Of a stretch of DNA of 6,599 bases, positions 1 to 6,599 are shown in pieces; the stretch's first letter is position 1, and each line of letters begins with the position of its first letter. The stretch comes from an uncultured Persicitalea sp. (lineage in GTDB: Bacteria > Bacteroidota > Bacteroidia > Cytophagales > Spirosomataceae). Location of the stretch: the NCBI GenBank assembly GCA_950075905.1, contig CATMVR010000288.1, forward strand, positions 1 through 6,599. Reading direction: 5' to 3'. The notes beneath the pieces were generated by a model, which searched no databases, had not been told where the DNA came from, and was given only the letters and a program-made list of their open reading frames with translations. A program made the translations under genes and the position numbers.

Positions 1-1646
1 ATAGCCAGGTTGGCCCCGGCCGAGAAAGCCTCGGTAGAGTCGTTGCCAATGACCAGCCCCCGAAAATCCTTTTCGGCCAGACTGATGCTTTTCTGGACAC
101 CTTCTACTACCTCGGCACCGAAGGTATTCATCTTGGAGTGAAATTCGAGGTTTACAATACCATCACCCAGATCGTACAACGTAGAGCCGGCATTTTTCCA
201 GACTATGTTGTTGGAAAGGTTGTTCAGAATGATGAAGCTCTCCTGACCCGGAATCACCTTATAGGTTTTTGTAGGAATATCGTAGTAGTGCTTGCGCCCG
301 TTTTCCACCTTGTAGAACGACTCATGGCCCGCTTTCAGCATCTCATATACCCAGTCGGCTGGCTTTTTATCCATCTCTTCCATCATGCCCAGCATCTTCT
401 TCACGCCAATGGCATCCCATGTTTCAAACAAGCCCATTTGCCAGCCAAAGCCGGCCGTGATTGCCTGATCTATCCGGTATAGCTCATCGGATACTTCGGG
501 TATGCGGAAAGTAGCATAGCGGAAGCCATCCGCGAAGGTCTTGCGGTAAAACTCGCCGGCCTTGTCGGTTCCCGCCAGCAGTACGCCGAATCGCTTCGAT
601 AGGTCTTCGATAGCCTTGGTGCCTTCCGGGGTCTGAAACTTCACTTTCTCAGAAGGTCGGTATTCCAGCGTATTGAAGTCGAGGGCCAGAATGACAGACT
701 TGCCCTTTTCGTCCTTTATCTTTTTATAAAAGCCCTGGCCCGACTTATCGCCCAGCCATTTTTTGTTGAAAAGCTCCTGCATAACGCCCGGCACCACAAA
801 AGCATCGCGCGACTCGTCGGTTTCCTTGCCCGACTCGTACAGATTATTAGCTACGTGCACAGTCGTGTCCAGCCCAACTACATCCGAAAGGCGGAAAGTA
901 CCCGACTTGGGGCGGCCCACCACCGGGCCGGTCAGCTTGTCTACTGCTTCTACGCTCAGCCCCATCTCTTCGGCCACCCGGATGGTCTGCACCATGGCAT
1001 AAATCCCGAGGCGGTTAGCGATAAAACCGGGGGTATCCTTACAAAGAACGGTCGTTTTGCCCAGAAACAGATCGCCGTAGTGCATCAGAAAATCAATGAT
1101 AGCGGGGTCCGTCTGCGGACCGGGGATAATCTCCAGCAAACGCAGGTAGCGGGGTGGGTTAAAGAAGTGCGTACCACAGAAGTGCTTCTGGAAGTCATCG
1201 CTCCGGCCTTCGGCCATCAGATGGATCGGGATACCCGAGGTATTGGAGGTCACCAGCGTGCCCGGCTTACGGAGGGCATCCACTTTTTCGAACAGGCCCT
1301 TCTTGATGTCGAGCCGCTCCACAATTACCTCGATGATCCAATCGTAGCTCTTTATCTCTTTGAGATTATCGTCAAAATTACCCAGCTTCACGCGGCTGGC
1401 AAATTCAGGACTATATAGGGGTGCCGGTGAACTTTTGAGGGTATTCTGAAAAGACTCGTTAACGATCCGGTTTCGTACGGCCGGATTTTCCAGAGTAAGA
1501 CCCTTGGCCTGTTCTGCGGCCGTCAGCTCGCGCGGAACAATATCAAGCAACAATACTTCGACGCCGATATTGGCGAAATGGCAGGCAATACGTGAGCCCA
1601 TAATACCAGAGCCCAAAACAGCTACCTTGCGAATGGTACGGTTCAT
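1..1646 (-). CDS. fadN: 3-hydroxyacyl-CoA dehydrogenase / enoyl-CoA hydratase, FadN type (3' end outside window)
   Basis: Cytoplasmic bifunctional beta-oxidation enzyme: the hydratase part hydrates 2-enoyl-CoA and the dehydrogenase part oxidises the L-3-hydroxyacyl-CoA with NAD+. Translation of the minus strand gives 548 codons without a stop. The NAD-binding Rossmann motif GSGIMG is at residues 12-17. The 3HCDH catalytic pair fits H160 (in HFFNPP) and E172, twelve residues apart as in the family. The TSNTSG segment (133-138) and the DTPGFIANRLG signature mark the start of the C-terminal 3HCDH domain. The last visible residues read FSAGANLA, the oxyanion-hole region of a crotonase fold, so the hydratase domain follows the dehydrogenase. 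That is the order of Bacillus FadN (about 790 residues), the reverse of E. coli FadB; about 240 residues should lie beyond the left edge. The start at 1646 is the first in-frame ATG after an upstream in-frame stop (1704-1706). No promoter is visible in the 100-bp gap after the MarR gene, so cotranscription is likely. The symbol rests on architecture only. Confidence 0.93.
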   Translation of the reverse strand, partial: MNRTIRKVAVLGSGIMGSRIACHFANIGVEVLLLDIVPRELTAAEQAKGLTLENPAVRNRIVNESFQNTLKSSPAPLYSPEFASRVKLGNFDDNLKEIKSYDWIIEVIVERLDIKKGLFEKVDALRKPGTLVTSNTSGIPIHLMAEGRSDDFQKHFCGTHFFNPPRYLRLLEIIPGPQTDPAIIDFLMHYGDLFLGKTTVLCKDTPGFIANRLGIYAMVQTIRVAEEMGLSVEAVDKLTGPVVGRPKSGTFRLSDVVGLDTTVHVANNLYESGKETDESRDAFVVPGVMQELFNKKWLGDKSGQGFYKKIKDEKGKSVILALDFNTLEYRPSEKVKFQTPEGTKAIEDLSKRFGVLLAGTDKAGEFYRKTFADGFRYATFRIPEVSDELYRIDQAITAGFGWQMGLFETWDAIGVKKMLGMMEEMDKKPADWVYEMLKAGHESFYKVENGRKHYYDIPTKTYKVIPGQESFIILNNLSNNIVWKNAGSTLYDLGDGIVNLEFHSKMNTFGAEVVEGVQKSISLAEKDFRGLVIGNDSTEAFSAGANLA

Positions 1647-1691
1647 TTTATTGGTTTTTAGGTTTTCGTTGGAATACTTTTCTTTTGTGTC

Positions 1692-1698
1692 TAGTATG
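1692..1698. promoter_or_regulatory. Possible operator half-site between marR and fadN
   Basis: TAGTATG is identical to the left part of the palindrome upstream of marR (2278-2284). It sits in the 100-bp spacer before the FadN-type gene. Only a half-site is present and a seven-base match can arise by chance, so this is tentative. Confidence 0.2.
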
Positions 1699-1746
1699 GG
1701 GGGCTAATGCGCCGCTTGCCCCATCAGAGTACCGTCTCAGTTTGTC

Positions 1747-2211
1747 TTACAAATCATCTACGCCGTACCCTGCTTTCAGCTTTTGGTTTTCTTCTTCAAC
1801 CAGCTGATTGATCTCTTTAATGACATCCAGAAAAACGACCAGCTTTTCCAAAGGTATTTTTTCGCGCACCATCTGATTGAATGTCAGTACCCCTTCGCGG
1901 GCCTGCTCGCGCTTGGCCTTGCCCTCGTCGGTCAGCAGAATCCGGACAAACCGCTTGTCGGTACCGTCTACTTCTCGTCTGATCAATCCTTTTTCTTCCA
2001 GGCTTTTCAGCATTCTCACCAGACTCCTGGGCTCCATACCCAGCAGAGGGGCAATTTTGGTAGCCGGCGTACCCTGCTCGAGATCAATATTAAGCAAGAC
2101 GTAACCTACCGCCATGGTCATGTCATACTGGGCAGCATACGCATTGTACATCCGCGAAATAGAGTGCCATGCCCATTTTATATGAAAGTCTACTGTCTTT
2201 TCTTTACGCAT
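1747..2211 (-). CDS. MarR-family transcriptional regulator, probable regulator of the beta-oxidation operon
   Basis: A 154-residue winged-helix DNA-binding protein, of normal MarR length. N-terminal helices for dimerisation span about 8-45. The helix-turn-helix follows at about 48-78 (TPATKIAPLLGMEPRSLVRM, then LEEKGLIRR). The wing carries the family signature D85-K-R87 followed by IxLT (91-94). The C-terminal helices (about 95-145) complete the dimer interface. The start is fixed by an in-frame stop at 2233-2235 and has a Shine-Dalgarno-like AGGA seven bases upstream, unusual for this phylum. The gene is first in the operon with the FadN-type enzyme, 100 bp apart. MarR proteins usually repress and are released by small ligands; an acyl-CoA or fatty-acid ligand is an inference from the neighbour. 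A palindrome over its own promoter suggests autoregulation. Confidence 0.9.
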   Translation of the reverse strand: MRKEKTVDFHIKWAWHSISRMYNAYAAQYDMTMAVGYVLLNIDLEQGTPATKIAPLLGMEPRSLVRMLKSLEEKGLIRREVDGTDKRFVRILLTDEGKAKREQAREGVLTFNQMVREKIPLEKLVVFLDVIKEINQLVEEENQKLKAGYGVDDL

Positions 2212-2255
2212 ATCTTCTTCCTGTTTTCGGCATCAGATCTCATTTGAGCTTTCTA

Positions 2256-2287
2256 CAAATGTAACAAATTCCCATAATAGTATGCAA
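2256..2287 (-). promoter_or_regulatory. Bacteroidota-type promoter of the marR-fadN operon
   Basis: On the minus strand a perfect -7 box TACATTTG (plus-strand 2256-2263, consensus TAnnTTTG) is preceded by TTG (2285-2287) as the -33 element, with a 21-bp spacer. Transcription would start near 2248-2250 and leave a leader of roughly 37-40 nt before the ATG at 2211. The -33 TTG lies at the centre of the palindrome at 2279-2294. Match and spacing are seen in the sequence; activity is inferred. Confidence 0.7.
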
Positions 2288-2294
2288 GCATACT
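2279..2294. promoter_or_regulatory. Perfect 16-bp palindrome, likely MarR operator
   Basis: AGTATGC-AA-GCATACT has two perfect 7-bp arms around a 2-bp centre. It extends to 2274-2299 (26 bp) with a single mismatched pair (2278/2295). Size and symmetry suit a MarR dimer. It covers the -33 element of the marR promoter, so a bound protein would block RNA polymerase. That the neighbouring MarR binds it is an inference from position. Confidence 0.7.
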
Positions 2295-2370
2295 TTTATT
2301 TTGGTGCAAGAAAGATTAAAATCGCATCCCGGGTACCTCTTATTCTTACAAAACGCTGAATCAGGGGCGC

Positions 2371-2380
2371 TCCGCGCGGA
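2371..2380. repeat. 10-bp GC-rich palindrome in the intergenic region
   Basis: TCCGCGCGGA is perfectly self-complementary, lies in otherwise AT-rich DNA between the divergent marR and lipoprotein promoters, and is flanked by two copies of GAATCA (2358-2363 and 2379-2384). The function is unknown and it may be chance. Confidence 0.35.
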
Positions 2381-2436
2381 ATCATAACTTGATTGGGTGG
2401 GACTGCTATTCACAATCACCAAAAATTCACAAAAAC

Positions 2437-2457
2437 ACCACCCTCCGATTTGGTGGT
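2437..2457. repeat. Inverted repeat overlapping the -33 region of the lipoprotein promoter
   Basis: ACCACC (2437-2442) and GGTGGT (2452-2457) are perfect inverted arms around 9 bp. The right arm shares the G of the TTTG -33 element at 2449-2452. It could be a protein-binding site or a chance repeat. Confidence 0.3.
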
Positions 2458-2480
2458 TTTGGAAAAGGCCTTTACTTTTG
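2449..2480 (+). promoter_or_regulatory. Bacteroidota-type promoter of the small lipoprotein gene
   Basis: A perfect -7 box TACTTTTG (2473-2480) lies 20 bp after a TTTG -33 box (2449-2452). This is the classic primary sigma-factor layout of the phylum. Transcription would start near 2486-2488, giving a short leader of about 20 nt before the ATG at 2507. Confidence 0.75.
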
Positions 2481-2506
2481 CACAAAACCTATTTACTAAT
2501 ACTCCA

Positions 2507-2755
2507 ATGAAATTCAGAAAGATAGCCGCATTGGTAGCAGGTGTAGCGTTGTTATCGTCCTGCGAATATCAAAAATACAATCACGCCGAGCAGAAAGATG
2601 TACGCATGGGCAGTGAGTGGGTCTACGGCGAAAGCCCCGATTCGGCCGCTCGTCAGCTGGCAAATCAGTACGAGGATAAGCCCGAAGTAGAACAACGCGT
2701 GAATGCGATCCGGGAGAAGATGTTTGGGGGCGGAAGTATCGCTCAGGGAAACTAA
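2507..2755 (+). CDS. Small lipoprotein of unknown function (82 aa)
   Basis: An 82-residue protein with a lipoprotein signal peptide: basic start MKFRKI, hydrophobic core AALVAGVAL, and lipobox L16-S-S-C19. After cleavage a 63-residue mature chain would remain, anchored by lipidated C19. The mature part is polar and charged, with probable helical segments (SAARQLANQY at about 46-55 and PEVEQRVNAIREKMF at about 59-73) and a Gly-rich tail. The residues after Cys are EYQ, so there is no obvious Bacteroidota surface-export signal of the K-D/E-D/E or QA-D/E-D/E type; a periplasm-facing position is plausible. A longer in-frame ORF begins at 2393, but the promoter at 2449-2480 lies inside that extension and the signal peptide begins at 2507, so this start is preferred. 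No Shine-Dalgarno is seen. It stands alone between its own promoter and a terminator. I recognise no domain. Confidence 0.82.
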   Translation: MKFRKIAALVAGVALLSSCEYQKYNHAEQKDVRMGSEWVYGESPDSAARQLANQYEDKPEVEQRVNAIREKMFGGGSIAQGN

Positions 2756-2779
2756 GCTATTTCGTACAGAACCATATAC

Positions 2780-2815
2780 AAAGCAGCACTTTTACCCGAA
2801 AGTGCTGCTTTTTTT
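2780..2815 (+). terminator. Strong intrinsic terminator after the lipoprotein gene
   Basis: A perfect 13-bp stem (AAAGCAGCACTTT at 2780-2792 with AAAGTGCTGCTTT at 2799-2811) encloses a 6-nt loop and runs into a T tract (2809-2815). It begins 24 bp after the lipoprotein stop and separates that gene from the glycan operon. It has no long A run on the left side, so it is mainly directed to the plus strand. Confidence 0.93.
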
Positions 2816-2880
2816 ATTTCCAGGGGCTTCCTAGCCTTCTCTCCTTTTGCGAATTACAGCAAAGGACTTGCCCTTGGGTT

Positions 2881-2913
2881 TTGGGACAATTGAACTTTTT
2901 TAATTTACTTTAC
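2881..2913 (+). promoter_or_regulatory. Weak candidate promoter of the glycan operon
   Basis: TACTTTAC (2906-2913) matches the -7 consensus TAnnTTTG at all but the last two bases and lies 22 bp after TTG (2881-2883). It is the best candidate I see in the AT-rich spacer 2816-2978 between the terminator and the epimerase. It would give a leader of about 60 nt. The match is poor, so the true promoter may be different. Confidence 0.25.
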
Positions 2914-2978
2914 ACTCCCTAGCGAAGGAGAGAATAGTATTTTTTCCATATAACTATCATTAAAAAGCATAAGTAGCA

Positions 2979-4055
<1,077 letters not shown>

Positions 4056-4073
4056 TTTACCCCACTCTGACTC

Positions 4074-5027
4074 ATGCCTGAAAAGTACATTATTCTGATT
4101 CCTCAATTTAATGACTGGGAGGCGCTCAATCTTCTGATCGAAAAAATCAACACCGACGTAGCGGGCGATATTCTCGCCCACACGTCGGTGTTGGTCGTTG
4201 ATGATTGCTCTTCCCGTGACCGAACGGAGCCTTTTCCTGCGTTCAAAGGGACAGGCATAAAGGTGCTGCGGCTTTACCGTAACCTGGGACACCAGCGGGC
4301 CATTGCCATCGGACTGTCGTACATTGCCACCGAGCTACCCTGCGAAAAGGTGATTGTGATGGATGCTGACGGGGAAGATGCGCCCAAAGACATTAATACG
4401 CTCTTTGCCAAATCGGCCGAGCTGCCCGATACTATCATTTTTGCCCAGCGCAGCAAGCGGCACGAAAGCCTGCTGTTCCGCTCTTTCTATGTCGTCTACA
4501 AAGCCCTCTTCAAACTCCTGACGGGCAAGGTAATTACATTCGGGAATTTCAGCCTGGTACCGCAGCGGCGGCTGCAAAATCTGGTGCGGGTGTCGGAAAT
4601 ATGGAACAACTATCCCGGTGGGGTGATCCGTTCGCGAATTCCTTACGATGGGGTACCCATTGAGCGGGCGCGGCGGCTGGCGGGCAGTAGCAAGATGAAC
4701 TTTGTGTCGCTGATTCTGCATGGATTGAGTGCCATATCGGTACTGATCGATGCCACGGCTGTGCGTATTCTGATTTTTTCGATTTTTATGTCGGGTCTGG
4801 CGGTTGCTATCATCGTATTTATTCTATTTTTGAAGCTCATCGGCAATGCCACGCCCGGCTGGGCATCTACGCTAAGCACCACACTGCTCATCGTGATGAT
4901 GCAGTCGTTTCTGATTTCGCTTTTTCTGGTATTCATGGTACTTCAATACCGTACCCAGCAGCATTTTATTCCGGCTATCCACTACCGCGACTTTGTAGAA
5001 AAGGTAGAAGAATTTGCCTATGCTTAG
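4074..5027 (+). CDS. Family 2 glycosyltransferase, polyprenyl-phosphate-sugar synthase type (DPM1/GtrB/ArnC-like)
   Basis: A 317-residue GT-A enzyme expected to move a sugar from a nucleotide donor to undecaprenyl phosphate on the inner face of the cytoplasmic membrane. The nucleotide-binding aspartates are in VVDDCSS (D43, D44). NLGHQRAIAIG (70-80) is a typical family segment. The metal-binding DxD is D97-A-D99 in VMDADGEDAP. RLAGSSKMNF (201-210) matches the RxxGxSK motif of dolichyl/undecaprenyl-phosphate sugar synthases. Two hydrophobic helices follow (about 231-256 and 266-291) with a short charged tail, the topology of GtrB and ArnC. A TGA in frame at 4068-4070 fixes the start; no Shine-Dalgarno is present, so translation may be coupled to the upstream epimerase. 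Its last 8 bases overlap the next gene. The sugar is unknown; a transferase acting directly on a lipid is an alternative. Confidence 0.9.
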   Translation: MPEKYIILIPQFNDWEALNLLIEKINTDVAGDILAHTSVLVVDDCSSRDRTEPFPAFKGTGIKVLRLYRNLGHQRAIAIGLSYIATELPCEKVIVMDADGEDAPKDINTLFAKSAELPDTIIFAQRSKRHESLLFRSFYVVYKALFKLLTGKVITFGNFSLVPQRRLQNLVRVSEIWNNYPGGVIRSRIPYDGVPIERARRLAGSSKMNFVSLILHGLSAISVLIDATAVRILIFSIFMSGLAVAIIVFILFLKLIGNATPGWASTLSTTLLIVMMQSFLISLFLVFMVLQYRTQQHFIPAIHYRDFVEKVEEFAYA

Positions 5028-6599
5028 TTTTGATTCTGCTCCGATTGTTTACTGGGCCATTGCCTACTTGTTGGCATTGGTCGTGATCGGGCTGAATCTG
5101 AAAGAGCGCGTTTCGCGGCCTCTGTACCTGACCGCCGCCGTTGGCCTGCTGGTGCTGATGCGCCTGCCGGCCATCCTGCTCAACCGCGAACTCAACGCCG
5201 ACGAAAGCCAGATGCTCAGCCACGCGCTGACGCTCTGGCAGGACCCCGTGTACTGGCGCTCGGTGGATGGCACTACCATTGGCCCGCTCGACAACTACCT
5301 GCTGGTACTTCCCCGTCTGCTGGGTTTTCAGCTGGATTATACGTCGGCCCGCATCATGGGGCTACTGTGCGTGGTGGGTTCGCTCTTGTTTTTCTTTCGT
5401 GCCCTGAATATGTGGTTTGGCAGCAATCTGGCGCGGGTAGCCGTGCTGATACCGCTGCTGTTTCTGGCCTTTACGCAGGAAACCGACTTTGTTCACTATT
5501 CCAGCGAGCAGCTTCCGGTCTTTCTGCTCAGTATCTGTCTGGCCCTCCTGGCCGATCTCACCACAGAGAGCAGGCTATCCCCACGGCGTGCTTTCTGGCT
5601 GGGGTTGGTAGCGGGTATGGTACCTTTTGCTAAGTTGCAGGCAGTGCCGCAGGCCGGTCTGCTGGTACTGGGCGCGCTCTATCTGGCGTACCAGCACTAC
5701 CGGCAAACCCAATCCGGTAAGCCTTTGCTTCTGTTGCTGCTGGGCGGAATTACCTTTCCCGCCCTGGTACTGGGCTGGATTGTATCCATGGAAATCTTTC
5801 AGGATTTTATCGATTTTTATATTCTGGGAAACGCCGTGTACGCTGGTGGGAGCGGATTGGCCGATATTCCCACGCAGTTTGGCAAGTTGATCCTGCTGAG
5901 CCCGGATTTTACCGCCCTGCTGATTGTGGTAGCTCTCATCACGATCTCAGGTATACTGTATGCCCAGCGTAACCCCGGTCAGGCCGCACTACCGGGAGGG
6001 TTGTTCGTTCCAGTGCTTATCATGGGCTATGGACTGGCGGCCATTTATGCCGCCACCAAATCGGGTAATCTTTTTGTGCACTATCTCAATTTCTGTGTGT
6101 ACCCCCTGGGGCTGGCGGCCGCTCTCGGCATGCAACGCATTGCGCAAAACAAGCTCCTGTTGCTGATGGGTCCTTTGCTGCTGCTAGCCTGGTTTGGTTT
6201 GCAGGATGCCGTATCTTTTCTCAAAAACCGGCAACTAAACTCGCTTATTTCGGTAGAGGCTACCTCACTGCCCGAAAGCCCCGTGGTGCGGGCGCTTAAA
6301 CCCTTCGCCACACCCACCGACCGGATGGTGGTGTGGGGCTGGCAGTGCCAGTACTACGTGGAAGCACAGTTGGCGCAGGGTACGGCCGAAAACCACTCCG
6401 AGCGGAGTATTTTTCAACACCCCCTCCGCGACGTATACCGCCGCCGGTACCTTAGCGACATGAAGCGGACGAAGCCGGCGGTATTTCTGGATGCGGTGGG
6501 AAAAAACAGTCTATGGGTACAAAATGTAGCTACGCAGGGGCATGAGTCTTTTCCGGAGCTGGCGGAATACATTGAAAAGAACTATCAGTTTCTGGGTAC
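5020..6599 (+). CDS. Multi-spanning GT-C-like membrane glycosyltransferase (3' end outside window)
   Basis: An open frame of 526 codons without a stop to the window edge. It starts with ATG overlapping the end of the GT2 gene by 8 bases; an in-frame TAG at 5005-5007 leaves this as the first ATG, and a purine-rich AGGTAGAAG precedes it. About ten or more hydrophobic helices lie between residues 8 and 397, among them about 8-27, 34-54, 110-128, 137-152, 164-180, 235-256, 297-314, 327-345 and 378-394. The first outer loop carries D61-E62 (NADESQ) and DGTTIGPLDNYLL (83-95), in the place of the acidic catalytic motif of GT-C enzymes such as PMT/ArnT. A soluble C-terminal part begins near residue 400, with VVWGWQCQYYVEAQ at 437-450. 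Such enzymes use polyprenyl-phosphate sugars on the outer side of the membrane, which suits the upstream GT2 as donor maker. The family assignment is by topology and the acidic loop motif; acceptor and sugar are unknown. Confidence 0.78.
   Translation, partial: MLSFDSAPIVYWAIAYLLALVVIGLNLKERVSRPLYLTAAVGLLVLMRLPAILLNRELNADESQMLSHALTLWQDPVYWRSVDGTTIGPLDNYLLVLPRLLGFQLDYTSARIMGLLCVVGSLLFFFRALNMWFGSNLARVAVLIPLLFLAFTQETDFVHYSSEQLPVFLLSICLALLADLTTESRLSPRRAFWLGLVAGMVPFAKLQAVPQAGLLVLGALYLAYQHYRQTQSGKPLLLLLLGGITFPALVLGWIVSMEIFQDFIDFYILGNAVYAGGSGLADIPTQFGKLILLSPDFTALLIVVALITISGILYAQRNPGQAALPGGLFVPVLIMGYGLAAIYAATKSGNLFVHYLNFCVYPLGLAAALGMQRIAQNKLLLLMGPLLLLAWFGLQDAVSFLKNRQLNSLISVEATSLPESPVVRALKPFATPTDRMVVWGWQCQYYVEAQLAQGTAENHSERSIFQHPLRDVYRRRYLSDMKRTKPAVFLDAVGKNSLWVQNVATQGHESFPELAEYIEKNYQFLG

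Noticed and set aside
855..1418. A 187-codon plus-strand open frame
   Set aside because: It lies entirely opposite the FadN-type gene, whose minus-strand translation shows the family motifs GTHFFNPP and DTPGFIANRLG over the same bases. The plus-strand product resembles nothing. Other plus-strand frames at 138-482, 763-1002 and 1504-1707 are rejected for the same reason.
1700..1722. GGGGC/GCCCC inverted repeat as a terminator or attenuator between marR and fadN
   Set aside because: The stem is only 5 bp with a 13-base loop and there is no T tract on either strand.
1783..2247. A 154-codon plus-strand open frame opposite the MarR gene
   Set aside because: The minus-strand frame has the full winged-helix pattern and a matching promoter; the plus-strand product has no recognisable feature.
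2240..2485. An 81-codon minus-strand open frame in the intergenic region
   Set aside because: It runs through the marR operator and the lipoprotein promoter, has no recognisable protein features, and its Cys-rich low-complexity composition is typical of noncoding DNA.
2393..2506. N-terminal extension of the lipoprotein from an ATG at 2393
   Set aside because: It would bury the signal peptide 38 residues inside the protein and place the start upstream of the promoter at 2449-2480.
2926..2930. AGGAG as a ribosome binding site
   Set aside because: It lies about 48 bases before the epimerase ATG, with no start codon at a suitable distance.
5367..6166. Plus-strand frames at 5367-5633, 5627-5890 and 5960-6166 as separate small genes
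   Set aside because: They are out-of-frame readings inside the long uninterrupted membrane glycosyltransferase frame starting at 5020.

Overview
The window looks like chromosomal DNA from a Bacteroidota species, probably of the Cytophagales/Spirosomataceae type. The evidence is two perfect copies of the Bacteroidota -7 promoter box (TAnnTTTG) with TTG/TTTG -33 boxes at the right spacing, mostly absent Shine-Dalgarno sequences, moderately GC-rich coding DNA with AT-rich spacers, and protein types common in that phylum. The genus is a guess. No mobile element, CRISPR array, tRNA or rRNA is visible.

Left part (1-2300, minus strand): a fatty-acid beta-oxidation operon read towards the left edge. 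A MarR-type regulator (1747-2211) comes first. After a 100-bp gap follows a bifunctional 3-hydroxyacyl-CoA dehydrogenase/enoyl-CoA hydratase with the dehydrogenase half first, as in Bacillus FadN; its crotonase half is cut by the window edge. The operon promoter (-33 CAA/TTG at 2285-2287, -7 at 2256-2263) is covered at its -33 box by a perfect 16-bp palindrome (2279-2294, extendable to 26 bp). This is the expected layout for an autoregulating MarR repressor.

Middle (2300-2815, plus strand): a single small lipoprotein gene of unknown role (2507-2755) with its own canonical promoter and a very strong intrinsic terminator (2780-2815).

Right part (2979-6599, plus strand): a tight three-gene glycan-assembly operon. 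It encodes an NAD-dependent sugar-nucleotide epimerase/dehydratase related to CDP-paratose 2-epimerase, a family 2 glycosyltransferase with two C-terminal membrane helices (polyprenyl-phosphate-sugar synthase type), and a large multi-spanning GT-C-like glycosyltransferase that runs off the right edge. A coherent reading is that the first enzyme makes or modifies an activated sugar, the second loads a sugar on undecaprenyl phosphate, and the third transfers it outside the inner membrane. Substrates and acceptor are not determined.

No clearly new system is present. The points most worth checking are the palindrome over the marR promoter, the Phe that replaces the catalytic Tyr in the epimerase, and the uncharacterised membrane glycosyltransferase at the right edge.
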